Source: Leisingera daeponensis (lineage in GTDB: Bacteria > Pseudomonadota > Alphaproteobacteria > Rhodobacterales > Rhodobacteraceae). Taken from it: 64,000 bases of DNA. Where the stretch lies: positions 62,001-126,000 of the forward strand of contig NZ_JAHVJA010000010.1 of assembly GCF_019801465.1 (NCBI RefSeq). The letters run 5' to 3'. Shown here piece after piece: positions 25,588-36,111 of the stretch (its first letter is position 1; each line of letters opens with the position of its first letter). The translations under genes and the position numbers were made by a program. The notes beneath the pieces are model-generated. The model made no database searches and was not told the DNA's origin. It was given only the letters and a program-made list of their open reading frames with translations.

Positions 25588-26184
25588 CTACGCCCCGTCC
25601 AGCTCTGCCGAGGGGATCAGCGGGAAGAAGTGGCCGCCGGACCAGACGCCGAACCAGCCGCCGTGGTGCTCTCCCAGCTCCGCCAGCCGGTAGAAGCTCT
25701 TGCGGTCGATCAGCGCCTCCAGCCCGGCACGGATCATGACATAGGGCGACGGCTCGCCGGTCCCCGCGTCGCGCTCCACCCGGATCGGGTGATCCGGCCC
25801 CGCCGCGGCGGTGTCGCCGATATTGGTGGTGAAGGTGATGACCTGATCGCGCCCCTGCCCGGCCGCGTCGAAATCCACCGCCACAAAGGGCGCGTCCTCG
25901 ACGGTGATGCCGACTTTCTCGACCGGGGTCACCAGGTAGTATTTGCCTTCCTCCAGCTTGAGGATCGACGCGAACAGCTTGACCAGCTCGAAGCGGGTGA
26001 ACGGCGTGCCGAGGTAATGCCAGCTGCCGTCGCGGGCGATGCGGATGTCCAGATCGCCGCAGAACGGCGGGTTCCACAGGTGGACGGGCGGCAATCCCTT
26101 GCCTTTGCCGGCCGCTTTTGCCGCGGCGGCAATGCCTTCGGCATCGGGGGTCACAGGTTTTTGTCCGCTCATTGCTTTTGCCAT
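25588..26184 (-). CDS. DUF1285 domain-containing protein
   Basis: A 198-residue soluble protein of a family without known function. The hallmark is LWNPPFCGDLDIRIARDGSWHYLGTPFTR near residues 36-65, followed by the KLEEGKYYLVTPVEKVGITVEDAPF strand. The N-terminal 30 residues are Ala/Lys-rich and variable; the ATG at MSGQK (26172) is an alternative start. It is divergent from the moxR operon, 52 bases away, an arrangement found in many alphaproteobacteria that suggests a shared role or shared promoter. Confidence 0.9.
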   Translation of the reverse strand: MAKAMSGQKPVTPDAEGIAAAAKAAGKGKGLPPVHLWNPPFCGDLDIRIARDGSWHYLGTPFTRFELVKLFASILKLEEGKYYLVTPVEKVGITVEDAPFVAVDFDAAGQGRDQVITFTTNIGDTAAAGPDHPIRVERDAGTGEPSPYVMIRAGLEALIDRKSFYRLAELGEHHGGWFGVWSGGHFFPLIPSAELDGA

Positions 26185-26236
26185 TTCCAGTCAGCACGAT
26201 AGAGTAACAGCATATATCCGGGAAACGAGGAATGTC

Positions 26237-27240
<1,004 letters not shown>

Positions 27241-27244
<4 letters not shown>

Positions 27245-28134
27245 CCAGGCCTGCCGCCTCTCAGGCTGCGGTTGGACTGCGGCACCGGGCAGAGGCCGAG
27301 GCCAGCACCCTGCCGCCCCTGCTGGTGCAGGCGCGGCATCTGGCGGGGTCCGTCCTGATGGGCGAACACGGCCGCCGACGGGCCGGCGCGGGCGATGATT
27401 TCTGGCAGTACCGCCCGGCTCAGGCCGGCGACAGCCGCCGGATGATCGACCACCGGCGCTCGGCCATGGGCGATGTGCAATATGTGCGCGAGCGGGAATG
27501 GCAGATCGCCCAAACCGTGCATCTGTGGGTCGATGCCGGCGCCTCGATGCGCTTTGCCTCCTCCCCCAAGCTGCCGCAGAAAGCAGAGCGCGCGCGGCTT
27601 CTGGGCCTGGCTGCCGCGGTGCTGATGGTACAGGGCGGCGAACGGGTGGGCCTCACTGGCGGCAGCCTGCCGCCGCGGCGCGGCAGCGTGCAGATCCTGC
27701 GGCTGGCGGAGGCGCTGTCAGCGGACGATGCCGAAGATTACGCCCCGCCCGGGCACCGGGCGCTGATCCCGCATGCCCGGGCGCTGTTCATTTCGGATTT
27801 TCTGGGGCCCTTCGAGCCTGTGGAGCAAGCGCTGTCCAAGGCCGCCGCGCGCGGCGTCCGGGGCGTGCTGCTGCAGGTGCTGGACCCGGCCGAGGAAACC
27901 TTTCCCTTTGCCGGCCGCACCCTGTTTGAAAGCATCGCGGGCGGTGTCACACATGAAACACTGAAGGCCTCAGCCCTGCAGGAACGCTATCTGGACCGGC
28001 TGGCGGAGCGCCGCGCGGCTCTTGAGCGGCTGTGCCGCGTGGCCGGCTGGCGGTTCGGCCGGCATCACACGGGCGATGCGGCGCAGGCAGCGCTGATGTG
28101 GCTCTATCATGCTTTGGAAAGAACCGCGCCATGA
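27241..28134 (+). CDS. DUF58 domain-containing protein
   Basis: A 297-residue protein beginning at GTG that overlaps the moxR stop by four bases, so translation is coupled. The DUF58 core is seen in GDDFWQYRPAQAGDSRRMIDHRRSAM (about residues 50-75) and the VWA-like strand HLWVDAGASMRF. DUF58 proteins are usual partners of MoxR ATPases, probably presenting a VWA-like surface. No membrane segment is evident, whereas the next two gene products are membrane proteins. Confidence 0.92.
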
Positions 28135-30914
28135 CGATGATTGCAGGCATCGGCTTCACCGCGCCCTGGCTTTTGCTGGGCTTGCTGGCCCTGCCGGTGC
28201 TGTGGCTGCTGCTGCGGGCGATCCCGCCTGCGCCGAAACGCCAGCCGTTCCCGGCGGTGACGCTGCTGCTGGGCCTGAAGGATGACGAAAGCCTGTCGGA
28301 CCGCACGCCCTGGTGGCTATTGCTGCTGCGGCTCATGGCGGTGGCGGCGGCAATCATCGGGCTGTCCGGGCCGGTGCTGAACCCTTCCACCGAGGAGGGC
28401 GGCGGCAGCGGCCCGCTGCTGATCGTGATGGACGCCGGCTGGGGCGGCGCCGCGGGCTGGAAACAGACCAGCGCCCAGGCCGGAGTGCAATTGGAGGAAG
28501 CCGGCCGGGCCGGGCGCCCGGTGGCTGTGCTGCGCCTCAGCGCCCCGGAAGTCTTGCAGTTCCGCGCCGCCAGCGACTGGCAGCGGCAATTGGCCGGGCT
28601 CGCGCCGCTGCCCTGGCAGCCGGGGCCGGATCAGCTGGAACAGGCGCTGGCGGCGATCGGCGGCGCCGAAGGCCGCTTTGACACCGTCTGGTTCAGCGAC
28701 GGGCTGGAATTTCCCGGCCGCGAAGAGCTGATCGGGGCGCTGGGGCGGCGCGGTGAGATTGAGGTCTATGAACAGCCCGCGGCGGTGCTGGGTCTGATGC
28801 CTGCAAGCTATACCGGCAGCGCAATCGAACTGACGGTGCAGCGCAGCCTCGCCGGGCCGGCACAGGAGGTCTCTGTGGTGGCGCAGGGCAAGGATCCGGG
28901 CGGCACCGAGCGCAGCCTGGCCTCGCTGCCGGTGCGGTTCGGCGATAGCGCCCTCACCGCCTCGGCGGAGCTGTCGCTGCCCGCGGAGCTGCGCGCGCGG
29001 CTGTCGCGGTTTGAGATCCGCGGCGTGAAATCGGCCGGCGCGGTGGCGCTGACCGATGATTCCCTGCGCCGCCGCGAGGTCGCGCTGGTGTCTTCCGAAA
29101 GCGCCGATGAAGGCCTCGCGCTGCTGTCGCCGCTGCATTACCTGCGCCAGGCCCTGGCGCCGTCGGCGGAGCTGCTGGAGGGCGCGCTGGGGGATCTTCT
29201 GCCGGCGAATCCCGATGTGATCGTGCTGGCCGATGTGGCGCGGCTGGCCCCCGCGCAGGAAGAGGCGGTGATTGAGTGGGTCGAGAACGGCGGCCTGCTG
29301 CTGCGTTTCGCCGGGCCGCGGCTCGCCGCCAGCGACACCGCGCGCGCGGGCGAGGAGCCGCTGATGCCGGTGCGCCTGCGCATTGGCGGCCGCAGCATCG
29401 GCGGCGCGATGAGCTGGGGCGAGCCGAAGACGCTGGCGCCCTTTGCCGAGGGTTCGCCGTTCTACGGGCTGGAGGTGCCGGCGGAGGTCTCGATCAGCTC
29501 GCAGGTGGTGGCGCAGCCCGATCCGGAACTGTCGCAGCGGGTGATTGCGGAACTGGCGGACGGCACTCCTCTGGTGACGCGAAAGACGCTGGGCCAGGGC
29601 CAGGTGGTGCTGTTTCACGTGACCGCCAATGCGGAATGGAGCAGCCTGCCGCTGTCCGGGCTGTTCGTGTCGATGCTGGAGCGGCTGGCGGTGTCGTCCT
29701 CTGCCGCGCAGCCGGATGCCGCGGACCTGGAGGGCACCACCTGGACACCGGTCGAGGTGCTGGACGGTTTCGGCCGCCTCGAGGCTGCCGGAACGCTGCC
29801 CGGCGTGCCGGGCCCGGATCTGGTGGCGGCGCCCGCCGGGCCGGACCTGCGGCCCGGTGTCTATGACGGCGGGCGGCGGATGCTGGCGCGCAACGTGCTG
29901 CGCCCCGGCGATGAGCTGCGGGCGGCGCGCTGGCCGGCCTCGGTGGAGGTCAGCAGTTATGACGCGCCGCAGGAACTGCCGCTGGGCGGGTCGCTGCTGA
30001 CGCTGGCGCTGCTGCTGCTGGCGCTGGACGTGCTGGGCACGCTGCTGGTCTCCGGCCTGCTGGGCCGCGCCCGGACCGCCGCCCTGGCGGCGGCGCTCGG
30101 GCTGGCTGCGCTGGCGGCGCCGCAGCACCTGCAGGCGCAGGACGTGCCGGCGCCGGAGGATTTCAGGGCGGCCGAACTGGCGGCCGAACTGGTGCTGGCG
30201 CATGTGCTGACCGGCGATCCGCAGGTCGACCGGGTTGCCGAGGCGGGCCTGCGCGGACTGTCGGACACGCTGTTCTTCCGCACCTCGGTGGAGCCGGCCA
30301 ACCCGGCCGCGGTGGACCTTGAGCGCGATGAGCTGGCCTTCTACCCCCTGCTCTACTGGCCAGTCACCCGCGACCAGCCGCTGCCCTCCTCCGAGGCTTA
30401 CGCGAAGCTCAATACCTATCTGCGGGCAGGCGGGATGATCCTGTTTGACACCCGCGACGCGGATCTGGCTGCCTCGGGCGCCACCAGCCCGGCGGCGCGG
30501 CGGCTGCAGCAGATCGCGCTGCCCCTGGACATTCCGCCGCTGGAGGTGGTGCCGGAGGACCATGTGCTGACCCGCGCCTTCTATCTGCTGCAGGATTTCC
30601 CCGGCCGCCATGGCCGCGGCCCGGTCTGGGTCGAAGCGGCGCCGCCGGATGCCGAGCAGGCCGAGGGCATCCCGTTCCGCAATCTCAATGACGGGGTGAC
30701 GCCGGTGGTGATCGGCGGCAACGACTGGGCCGCGGCCTGGGCGGTGGATGAGAACGGCCGCCCGCTCCTGCCGGTCGGGCGCGGCTATGCCGGCGAGCGG
30801 CAGCGGGAGCTGGCGTTCCGCTTCGGCGTCAACCTGGTGATGCATGTGCTGACCGGCAACTACAAATCCGACCAGGTGCATGTGCCGGCCCTCCTGGACC
30901 GGCTGGGGCAGTAG
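28131..30914 (+). CDS. DUF4159 domain-containing membrane protein (BatA-type N-terminus)
   Basis: A 927-residue protein starting at an ATG that overlaps the DUF58 stop. Residues 10-30 and 60-80 are membrane helices with the aerotolerance-regulator (BatA) N-terminal pattern, followed by a long VWA-like extracytoplasmic region. Two more hydrophobic segments lie near 620-665, and the DUF4159 domain (about 680-925) contains FYPLLYWPVTRDQPLPS and GGMILFDTRDAD. It probably works with MoxR and DUF58 in envelope maintenance; no direct activity can be read off. Confidence 0.9.
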   Translation: MTMIAGIGFTAPWLLLGLLALPVLWLLLRAIPPAPKRQPFPAVTLLLGLKDDESLSDRTPWWLLLLRLMAVAAAIIGLSGPVLNPSTEEGGGSGPLLIVMDAGWGGAAGWKQTSAQAGVQLEEAGRAGRPVAVLRLSAPEVLQFRAASDWQRQLAGLAPLPWQPGPDQLEQALAAIGGAEGRFDTVWFSDGLEFPGREELIGALGRRGEIEVYEQPAAVLGLMPASYTGSAIELTVQRSLAGPAQEVSVVAQGKDPGGTERSLASLPVRFGDSALTASAELSLPAELRARLSRFEIRGVKSAGAVALTDDSLRRREVALVSSESADEGLALLSPLHYLRQALAPSAELLEGALGDLLPANPDVIVLADVARLAPAQEEAVIEWVENGGLLLRFAGPRLAASDTARAGEEPLMPVRLRIGGRSIGGAMSWGEPKTLAPFAEGSPFYGLEVPAEVSISSQVVAQPDPELSQRVIAELADGTPLVTRKTLGQGQVVLFHVTANAEWSSLPLSGLFVSMLERLAVSSSAAQPDAADLEGTTWTPVEVLDGFGRLEAAGTLPGVPGPDLVAAPAGPDLRPGVYDGGRRMLARNVLRPGDELRAARWPASVEVSSYDAPQELPLGGSLLTLALLLLALDVLGTLLVSGLLGRARTAALAAALGLAALAAPQHLQAQDVPAPEDFRAAELAAELVLAHVLTGDPQVDRVAEAGLRGLSDTLFFRTSVEPANPAAVDLERDELAFYPLLYWPVTRDQPLPSSEAYAKLNTYLRAGGMILFDTRDADLAASGATSPAARRLQQIALPLDIPPLEVVPEDHVLTRAFYLLQDFPGRHGRGPVWVEAAPPDAEQAEGIPFRNLNDGVTPVVIGGNDWAAAWAVDENGRPLLPVGRGYAGERQRELAFRFGVNLVMHVLTGNYKSDQVHVPALLDRLGQ

Positions 30915-30923
30915 GAGCGCGCG

Positions 30924-32966
30924 ATGACACAGACTATCCTGTTCGACCCGCTGGTGCCCTGGCCGGTGATCTGGGCCGCGGCGGCGGTGACCCTGGCGGC
31001 GCTGCTGCTGGGGCTGTGGAAAGGGCTGTCGGGCTGGGCCTTGCGGGCGCTGGCGGCGCTGGTGCTGCTGGCGGCGCTCTCCGGCCCGGTGCATCAGAGC
31101 GAGGACCGCGCCCCGCTGGAAGACATCGTGATCGTCGCCGAAGACCAGACCGCCAGCCAGCAGCTGCGGGACCGCCCGGAGCAGATGGCCCGCGCCCGCA
31201 GCCAGCTGGCGGCAGCGCTGGCGGAGCGGCCGGGAACAGAAGTGCGCTGGGTCAGCGTTCCGGATGGCGAGGGCGACGAGGGCACCCGGCTGATGGCAGC
31301 GGTGGCCCAGGCGCTGGCCGACGAGCCTCGGGCGCGGGTGGCGGGCGTCATCGCGCTGAGTGACGGGCAGGTGCACGACGCGGATCAGGCGGTGAGCCTG
31401 CCCGCCCCGATGCACCTGCTGCTGACCGGGCGCGAGGACGACTGGGACCGCCGCCTGATCGTGAAAAACGCCCCGGGCTTTGCCATCATCGGCGAGCCGG
31501 TGAAGCTGACGCTCCGGATCGAGGATCAGGGCGCGGTGCCGGCGCAGGGCGGCTTTGCCGATCTCGACGTCTCGGTGGCGGGCGGGCCGCCGCAGCGCTT
31601 TACCCTGCCCGTGGGCGTCGATTTCGAACTGCCGATGGTGCTGAAGCACGGCGGCCGCAACGTGATTCAGTTCAACGTGCCGGAAGAGCCGGGCGAGCTG
31701 ACCGCGCGCAACAACCAGGCGCTGGTGCAGATCAACGGGGTGCGCGACCGGCTGCGGGTGCTCCTGGTCTCAGGCGAGCCGCATGCCGGCGGGCGCACCT
31801 GGCGCAACCTGCTGAAATCCGACAGCGCGGTGGACCTTGTGCATTTCACCATCCTGCGGCCGCCGGAGAAACAGGACGGCGTGCCGGTGGAGGAACTGTC
31901 GCTTATCGCCTTCCCCACCCGCGAGCTGTTCCTGGAAAAGATCGAGGATTTCGACCTGATCATCTTTGACCGCTACAAGCGGCGCGGCATCCTGCCGGCG
32001 GTCTACCTCGACAATGTCGCCAATTACGCGATGGGCGGCGGCGCGGTGCTGGTGGCGGCCGGGCCGGATTTTGCCAGCGCCGACAGCATCTACCGCTCGC
32101 CCTTGTCGCTGATCCTGCCTGCGGAACCCTCGGCACGGGTGCTGGAGGAGGCCTTCCGCCCCGAGGTTACGGACCTGGGCAAGCAGCATCCGGTGACCTC
32201 AGGCCTTGAAGGGGCCGCGGACTGGGGCCGCTGGCTGCGCCAGATCGAGCTCAGGACGCCGGAAGGCCATGTGCTGATGAGCGGCGCCGGGGAGCGGCCT
32301 TTGCTGGTGCTGAACCGGGTGGGCGAGGGCCGGGTGGCCTTGCTGGCCTCGGACCACGCCTGGCTGTGGAGCCGCGGCTATGAGGGCGGCGGGCCGCAGC
32401 TGGAGCTGCTGCGCCGCCTTGCCCATTGGATGATGAAGGAGCCGGAACTGGAGGAGGAGGCGCTGTGGGCGGAAGCCGCCGGCCAGCGGATGCGCATCCT
32501 GCGCCGGACACTGGCAGGACAGGTGGGGCCGGTGACGGTGACCGCTCCCGACGGTTCCACCGTGGAGCTGGAGCTGCGCCAGACCGCGCCGGGGCAATGG
32601 GAAACCCGCTACACAGGGCCGGAGCCGGGATTGTACCGGCTGGAAGAGGGCAAGGAGACCACGGTGGTGGGGCTTGGACCCGCGGCGCCGAAGGAGTTCG
32701 AAGAAACCATTGCCACCGGTTCCGTTCTGGCCCCGGTGCTGGAACCGCTGCGCGGCGGCGTCTTGCGGCTGGAGGACGGGATGCCGTCGCTGCGCAGCGT
32801 GCGGGCCGGGCGCCCGGCATCCGGGCGCGGCTGGATCGGGCTGACCCCGCGGGAGGCCTATGAGACGCTCTCAGTGAGCCAGGGCCCGCTGCTGCCGGGC
32901 TGGCTGGCGCTGCTGCTGGCATCCTTCTTCATCCTCGCAGGCTGGCTGCGTGAAGGGCGTCGTTAG
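30924..32966 (+). CDS. Membrane protein with glutamine amidotransferase-like/VWA-like domain
   Basis: A 680-residue protein, last of the moxR operon, nine bases after the preceding stop. It has two N-terminal helices (about 12-32, 38-55) and one C-terminal helix (655-672), with a large periplasmic part between. The segments DRLRVLLVSGEPHAGGRTWRNLLKSD and FDLIIFDRYKRRGILPAVYLDNVANYAMGGGAVLVAAGP resemble the class I glutamine amidotransferase-like fold of this family, but the catalytic Cys is not visible, so it is probably non-enzymatic. Its 3' end is followed by a family A repeat. Confidence 0.87.
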   Translation: MTQTILFDPLVPWPVIWAAAAVTLAALLLGLWKGLSGWALRALAALVLLAALSGPVHQSEDRAPLEDIVIVAEDQTASQQLRDRPEQMARARSQLAAALAERPGTEVRWVSVPDGEGDEGTRLMAAVAQALADEPRARVAGVIALSDGQVHDADQAVSLPAPMHLLLTGREDDWDRRLIVKNAPGFAIIGEPVKLTLRIEDQGAVPAQGGFADLDVSVAGGPPQRFTLPVGVDFELPMVLKHGGRNVIQFNVPEEPGELTARNNQALVQINGVRDRLRVLLVSGEPHAGGRTWRNLLKSDSAVDLVHFTILRPPEKQDGVPVEELSLIAFPTRELFLEKIEDFDLIIFDRYKRRGILPAVYLDNVANYAMGGGAVLVAAGPDFASADSIYRSPLSLILPAEPSARVLEEAFRPEVTDLGKQHPVTSGLEGAADWGRWLRQIELRTPEGHVLMSGAGERPLLVLNRVGEGRVALLASDHAWLWSRGYEGGGPQLELLRRLAHWMMKEPELEEEALWAEAAGQRMRILRRTLAGQVGPVTVTAPDGSTVELELRQTAPGQWETRYTGPEPGLYRLEEGKETTVVGLGPAAPKEFEETIATGSVLAPVLEPLRGGVLRLEDGMPSLRSVRAGRPASGRGWIGLTPREAYETLSVSQGPLLPGWLALLLASFFILAGWLREGRR

Positions 32967-32983
32967 GCAGCTCCCGCAGCCGG

Positions 32984-33059
32984 GGTGCTCCCGCCCAGTC
33001 CGGGCTTCCTGCCGGAAACCGTCCTGGTTGGGCCAAGCGCCGCGCCATTGGCGCGGCGC
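32984..33059 (-). repeat. Modular intergenic repeat, family A, copy 5
   Basis: On the minus strand: GCGCCGCGCC/GGCGCGGCGC hairpin, box TTGGCCCAAC, middle with CCGGCAGGAAG, then GGCGGGAGCACCCC. It sits between the converging moxR operon and hydratase genes, next to an unrelated strong hairpin. Confidence 0.65.
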
Positions 33060-33062
33060 GGG

Positions 33063-33087
33063 TCGCTTCGGGCACAGCCCGAAGCGA
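33063..33087. terminator. Perfect 11-base-pair hairpin between converging genes
   Basis: TCGCTTCGGGC and GCCCGAAGCGA pair perfectly around the loop ACA. There is no U-run in either direction, but it lies between two converging operon ends 26 bases from the hydratase stop, so a role in 3'-end formation or RNA stability is likely. Confidence 0.5.
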
Positions 33088-33112
33088 AACACCTCATCCC
33101 GGCGGCAGCAGA

Positions 33113-33961
33113 TTATTCTTTGAAGAACACTTCAATCACCGGGTCGCCCGGCAGCCCTGCATAGGTCACGCTGACCCCGCCCTTGCCTGCGCGCGGCGGG
33201 AACAGCGGGCCGAAGGAGCCGGCGGAAATCAGGTCGCCTGCCTTGAACTCCACCCCCTTGGAGCGCAGCCAGAGGGCGGCGTTGACCGGGTTGCCCAGCA
33301 CCGCCCGGCCCGGCGCCTGCACCAGCACGCCGCCTGCCGCGTCGCGCAGGGTGACGGACATCTCTTCCAGCATCCGGGACATCTCTGCCGGGTCCTCCAC
33401 CGGCACCGGCGCGCCGAGGACCCCCAGCCGGGTGCCAACGCCCATGGCAGTGATGGATTCCGCGGAAAAAAGCTGGTCCCCCGCCAGAGTGAGGTCGGCC
33501 AACTCGATGAAGGGACGGATGGCGGAAATATGGGCCAGTGCCTCTTCAGGCGTGGTTGCACTGTTGATGCCGTCATCGGCGACCACCAGAACCAAATCGG
33601 CTTCCACCATCGGGATGGCGCCCCACGGGGCGTCCAGCGTGGCGCCGTTTTCCAGCATCATGTTCTGGAACAGCAGGCCCTGCACTGGCTCCGTGGCACC
33701 GAAGCGCTCCTGCGCCGGTTTGCTGGTAAGGCCGGCCTTGTATCCGATCACCACCCCCAAGTGCGGTTCCAGCGCCGCGGCGAGTTTGGCCTGGGAGCAC
33801 AGCGCGTCCTCCATGCTGCCTCCCGGCGACAGCGCCTGCGCCGGGGTCTTGGCCAGGTAGCTGTCCACGAAGGCAGCGATTTCGGCATCGGTGGCACAAG
33901 CAGCCATGGCGGCGGGAGACGTGAGGGCCAGGGCGCAGGCGGCAAGGAGTGATTTCAGCAT
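33113..33961 (-). CDS. Exported 2-keto-4-pentenoate hydratase-like protein (FAH fold)
   Basis: A 283-residue protein with a clear signal peptide (MLKSLLAACALALTSPAAMA, cleavage before ACATD), odd for a fold that is nearly always cytosolic. The mature part keeps hydratase features: GYKAGLTS (Lys75), the metal site MVEADLVLVV (Glu120, Asp122 in place of the usual second Glu) and PFIELADL (Glu153, Asp156). Known relatives add water to 2-hydroxypenta-2,4-dienoate in aromatic degradation; no such genes are near. It follows pbpC by 29 bases on the same strand, suggesting a periplasmic role linked to that operon. Confidence 0.82.
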   Translation of the reverse strand: MLKSLLAACALALTSPAAMAACATDAEIAAFVDSYLAKTPAQALSPGGSMEDALCSQAKLAAALEPHLGVVIGYKAGLTSKPAQERFGATEPVQGLLFQNMMLENGATLDAPWGAIPMVEADLVLVVADDGINSATTPEEALAHISAIRPFIELADLTLAGDQLFSAESITAMGVGTRLGVLGAPVPVEDPAEMSRMLEEMSVTLRDAAGGVLVQAPGRAVLGNPVNAALWLRSKGVEFKAGDLISAGSFGPLFPPRAGKGGVSVTYAGLPGDPVIEVFFKE

Positions 33962-33990
33962 GAAAAAGGCCTTGAGGCAGAACACAGGGA

Positions 33991-36111
33991 TCAATCGATC
34001 CGCAGGGTAACCCGGTCGGAACGTCCGGCGCCATCGACAATCACCAGCGAGGAGAAGCCGGGGCCAGGGCTGGGCAGGGAGAACTCGCGGCGGCGCTGGC
34101 CCGACAGAACCGGCAGGCCGTTTGCCATCACCAGAAACGGCGCAGTGCCGCCGCGGAGTTTAAGCGTCAACTCCGCGCCCTCCAGCGCCAGCCAAGCGCC
34201 GTCGGGCGGGAAGATCAGCTCCGGCGCATCTGCAGGCTCAGAGAAAGCTGCATCGCGGGGGCGGAAGCGCTGCAACGGCGGCGGCAGGTCTGCGGAGCTG
34301 ACAATCAGCGTGGCGGGCGGCGGCGGCGGCAGCGGGTCGAGTGCGGGTTTCAGGCGGCCGAAGGCCTCGAACAGCACCGGCGCGGCCAGATCGCCGCCGA
34401 AGATACCGGGAACCGGGGTGCCGTCGGCGCGGCCCATCCAGACGCCGATCACGTGGCGCCCGTCCCAGCCGACCGCCCAGGCATCACGGTGGCCGTATGA
34501 GGTGCCGGTCTTGTAGGCGATGGTGCCTGCATGGGCGCCTGCGGGCACCGGAAGGCCGCGCAGGATGTCCGCGACCTGCCAGGCGGCCTCGGGCGAACTC
34601 AGGCGGCCTGCGGGGTGCGGCGCCTCGCCCTGCATCACCCGCAGCTTCGGCCCCTGCCCGCCTGCCGCCAGCCCGGCATAAAGCTGCACCATGTCCTGCA
34701 GGCTGATGCCGAGACCGCCGAGCGACAGCGCCAGCCCCGGCGCGCCGCCGGGCAGGTCCGGCCGGGCGCCGCCTGTGCGCAGCGAGGCCAGCACCCGCGC
34801 CGGGCCCAGTTCCTGCGTCAGCTTCACCACCGGGATGTTGAGGGACAGTTGCAGCGCCTCGCGCACTGTAATGTCGCCGCGGAATTCTCCGTCGAAGTTC
34901 TGCGGCGCATAGCCTGCGAAGTTGACCGGCCCGTCGCGGATTAAGGTTTCCGGATGCGCCAGCCCCTGGTCGAAGGCGAGGCCGTAAATCAGCGGCTTCA
35001 GGGTGGAACCGGGGGAGCGGACCGCCTGGGTCATGTCGACAAACCCGCGCCGTTGCACGCCGGCATAGCCGGGGGAGCCCACCATCGCCAGCACCTCCCC
35101 GGTCCGGTGATCGGCAGCGATCAGCGCGGCGGAAAGGCGCGGACTGCTGCGCACAGCGTCGGCGGCCAGCATCTCCATCCGCGCCTGCACAGCGGCGTCG
35201 AGGGTCAGGCGCAGCTGGCGTTTGCCGGGGTGCTGTGCCGCAACGCGGTCGGCCAGATGCGGCGCGAGGCGCGGGAAGGCGGCCATCCGGTGCGGCAGCG
35301 GAGTGCGGCGGGCGGCCTCGGTTTGTTCGTCGCTCAGAAGCCCCTGGCGCTGCATCCGCGCCAGAACCCGGTCGCGGGCATTGCCGGCAGCCTCGGGGAA
35401 GCGGTCGGGGCGGCGGCGTTCGGGGCTCTGCGGCAGGGCAACCAGCAGCGCGGCTTCCGCCGGAGTGAGGCGTTTCGGCTCCTTGCCGAACCAGCTGTAG
35501 GTTGCCGCGCGGATGCCTTCGGCCGCGCCGCCATAAGGGGCGTGGGTCAGGTAGAGGGTGAGGATCCCGTCCTTGCTGAGTCGGCGCTCCAGCGCCAGCG
35601 CCACCCGCATCTGGCGCAGCTTGCCCGCCCAGCGGCCGGTGGTGCCGTCTTCCAGCAGGCGCGCGACCTGCATGGTGAGGGTGGATCCGCCGGAGACCGC
35701 GCGGCCGTTCCACAGCGCCTGGCCCGCGGCGCGCAGAAGGGCGATGGGATCGACGCCGGCATGGGAGCGGAAGCGCTTGTCCTCGTAGCGCAACAGCATC
35801 TCGAGGAAGCGCGGGTCGACGTCCGCGGGCCGGACGGCGAGGCGCCAGAGGCCGTCGCCGACGGGGTAGACGCGCAGGAGCTTACCATTGCGGTCAAGGA
35901 CTTCGGTGGAGCTTTCCGCAAGGGTAAGGGGGAGGTCAGTGCTGCCGATCCACGTGTCAAAAGCGCGATAGGCCGCAAAGACTGCAATAAGCAGAACCGC
36001 TAAAGCAGCGGCATACCATTTCAGCCTTTTGCCTGGCCGAAGGCCCGGCAGCGCCCGTCCCGCCCCGCCGGGCCGGGCGCTGCCCTTAGCTTTGGTCCGC
36101 CAGCGTTTCAC
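33991..36111 (-). CDS. pbpC: Penicillin-binding protein 1C
   Basis: A 706-residue bifunctional peptidoglycan synthase. After a basic N-terminus and membrane anchor (about residues 30-50) come the GT51 glycosyltransferase (RYEDKRFRSHAGVD, RAVSGGSTLTMQ), the transpeptidase with SPGSTLKPLIYG, SLN and KTGTS, and a C-terminal BiPBP_C domain. The GTG start overlaps the alpha-2-macroglobulin stop by four bases (GTGA). A2M plus PBP1C is a classical pair: the macroglobulin is thought to trap attacking proteases while PBP1C repairs the wall. Confidence 0.95.
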   Translation of the reverse strand: MKRWRTKAKGSARPGGAGRALPGLRPGKRLKWYAAALAVLLIAVFAAYRAFDTWIGSTDLPLTLAESSTEVLDRNGKLLRVYPVGDGLWRLAVRPADVDPRFLEMLLRYEDKRFRSHAGVDPIALLRAAGQALWNGRAVSGGSTLTMQVARLLEDGTTGRWAGKLRQMRVALALERRLSKDGILTLYLTHAPYGGAAEGIRAATYSWFGKEPKRLTPAEAALLVALPQSPERRRPDRFPEAAGNARDRVLARMQRQGLLSDEQTEAARRTPLPHRMAAFPRLAPHLADRVAAQHPGKRQLRLTLDAAVQARMEMLAADAVRSSPRLSAALIAADHRTGEVLAMVGSPGYAGVQRRGFVDMTQAVRSPGSTLKPLIYGLAFDQGLAHPETLIRDGPVNFAGYAPQNFDGEFRGDITVREALQLSLNIPVVKLTQELGPARVLASLRTGGARPDLPGGAPGLALSLGGLGISLQDMVQLYAGLAAGGQGPKLRVMQGEAPHPAGRLSSPEAAWQVADILRGLPVPAGAHAGTIAYKTGTSYGHRDAWAVGWDGRHVIGVWMGRADGTPVPGIFGGDLAAPVLFEAFGRLKPALDPLPPPPPATLIVSSADLPPPLQRFRPRDAAFSEPADAPELIFPPDGAWLALEGAELTLKLRGGTAPFLVMANGLPVLSGQRRREFSLPSPGPGFSSLVIVDGAGRSDRVTLRID

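Noticed and set aside
28317-31649. A 1110-codon minus-strand frame opposite the DUF4159 and following gene
   Set aside because: It is antisense to two coupled coding genes with strong family motifs. Composition is dominated by Arg, Gln, His and Ala, with no domain.
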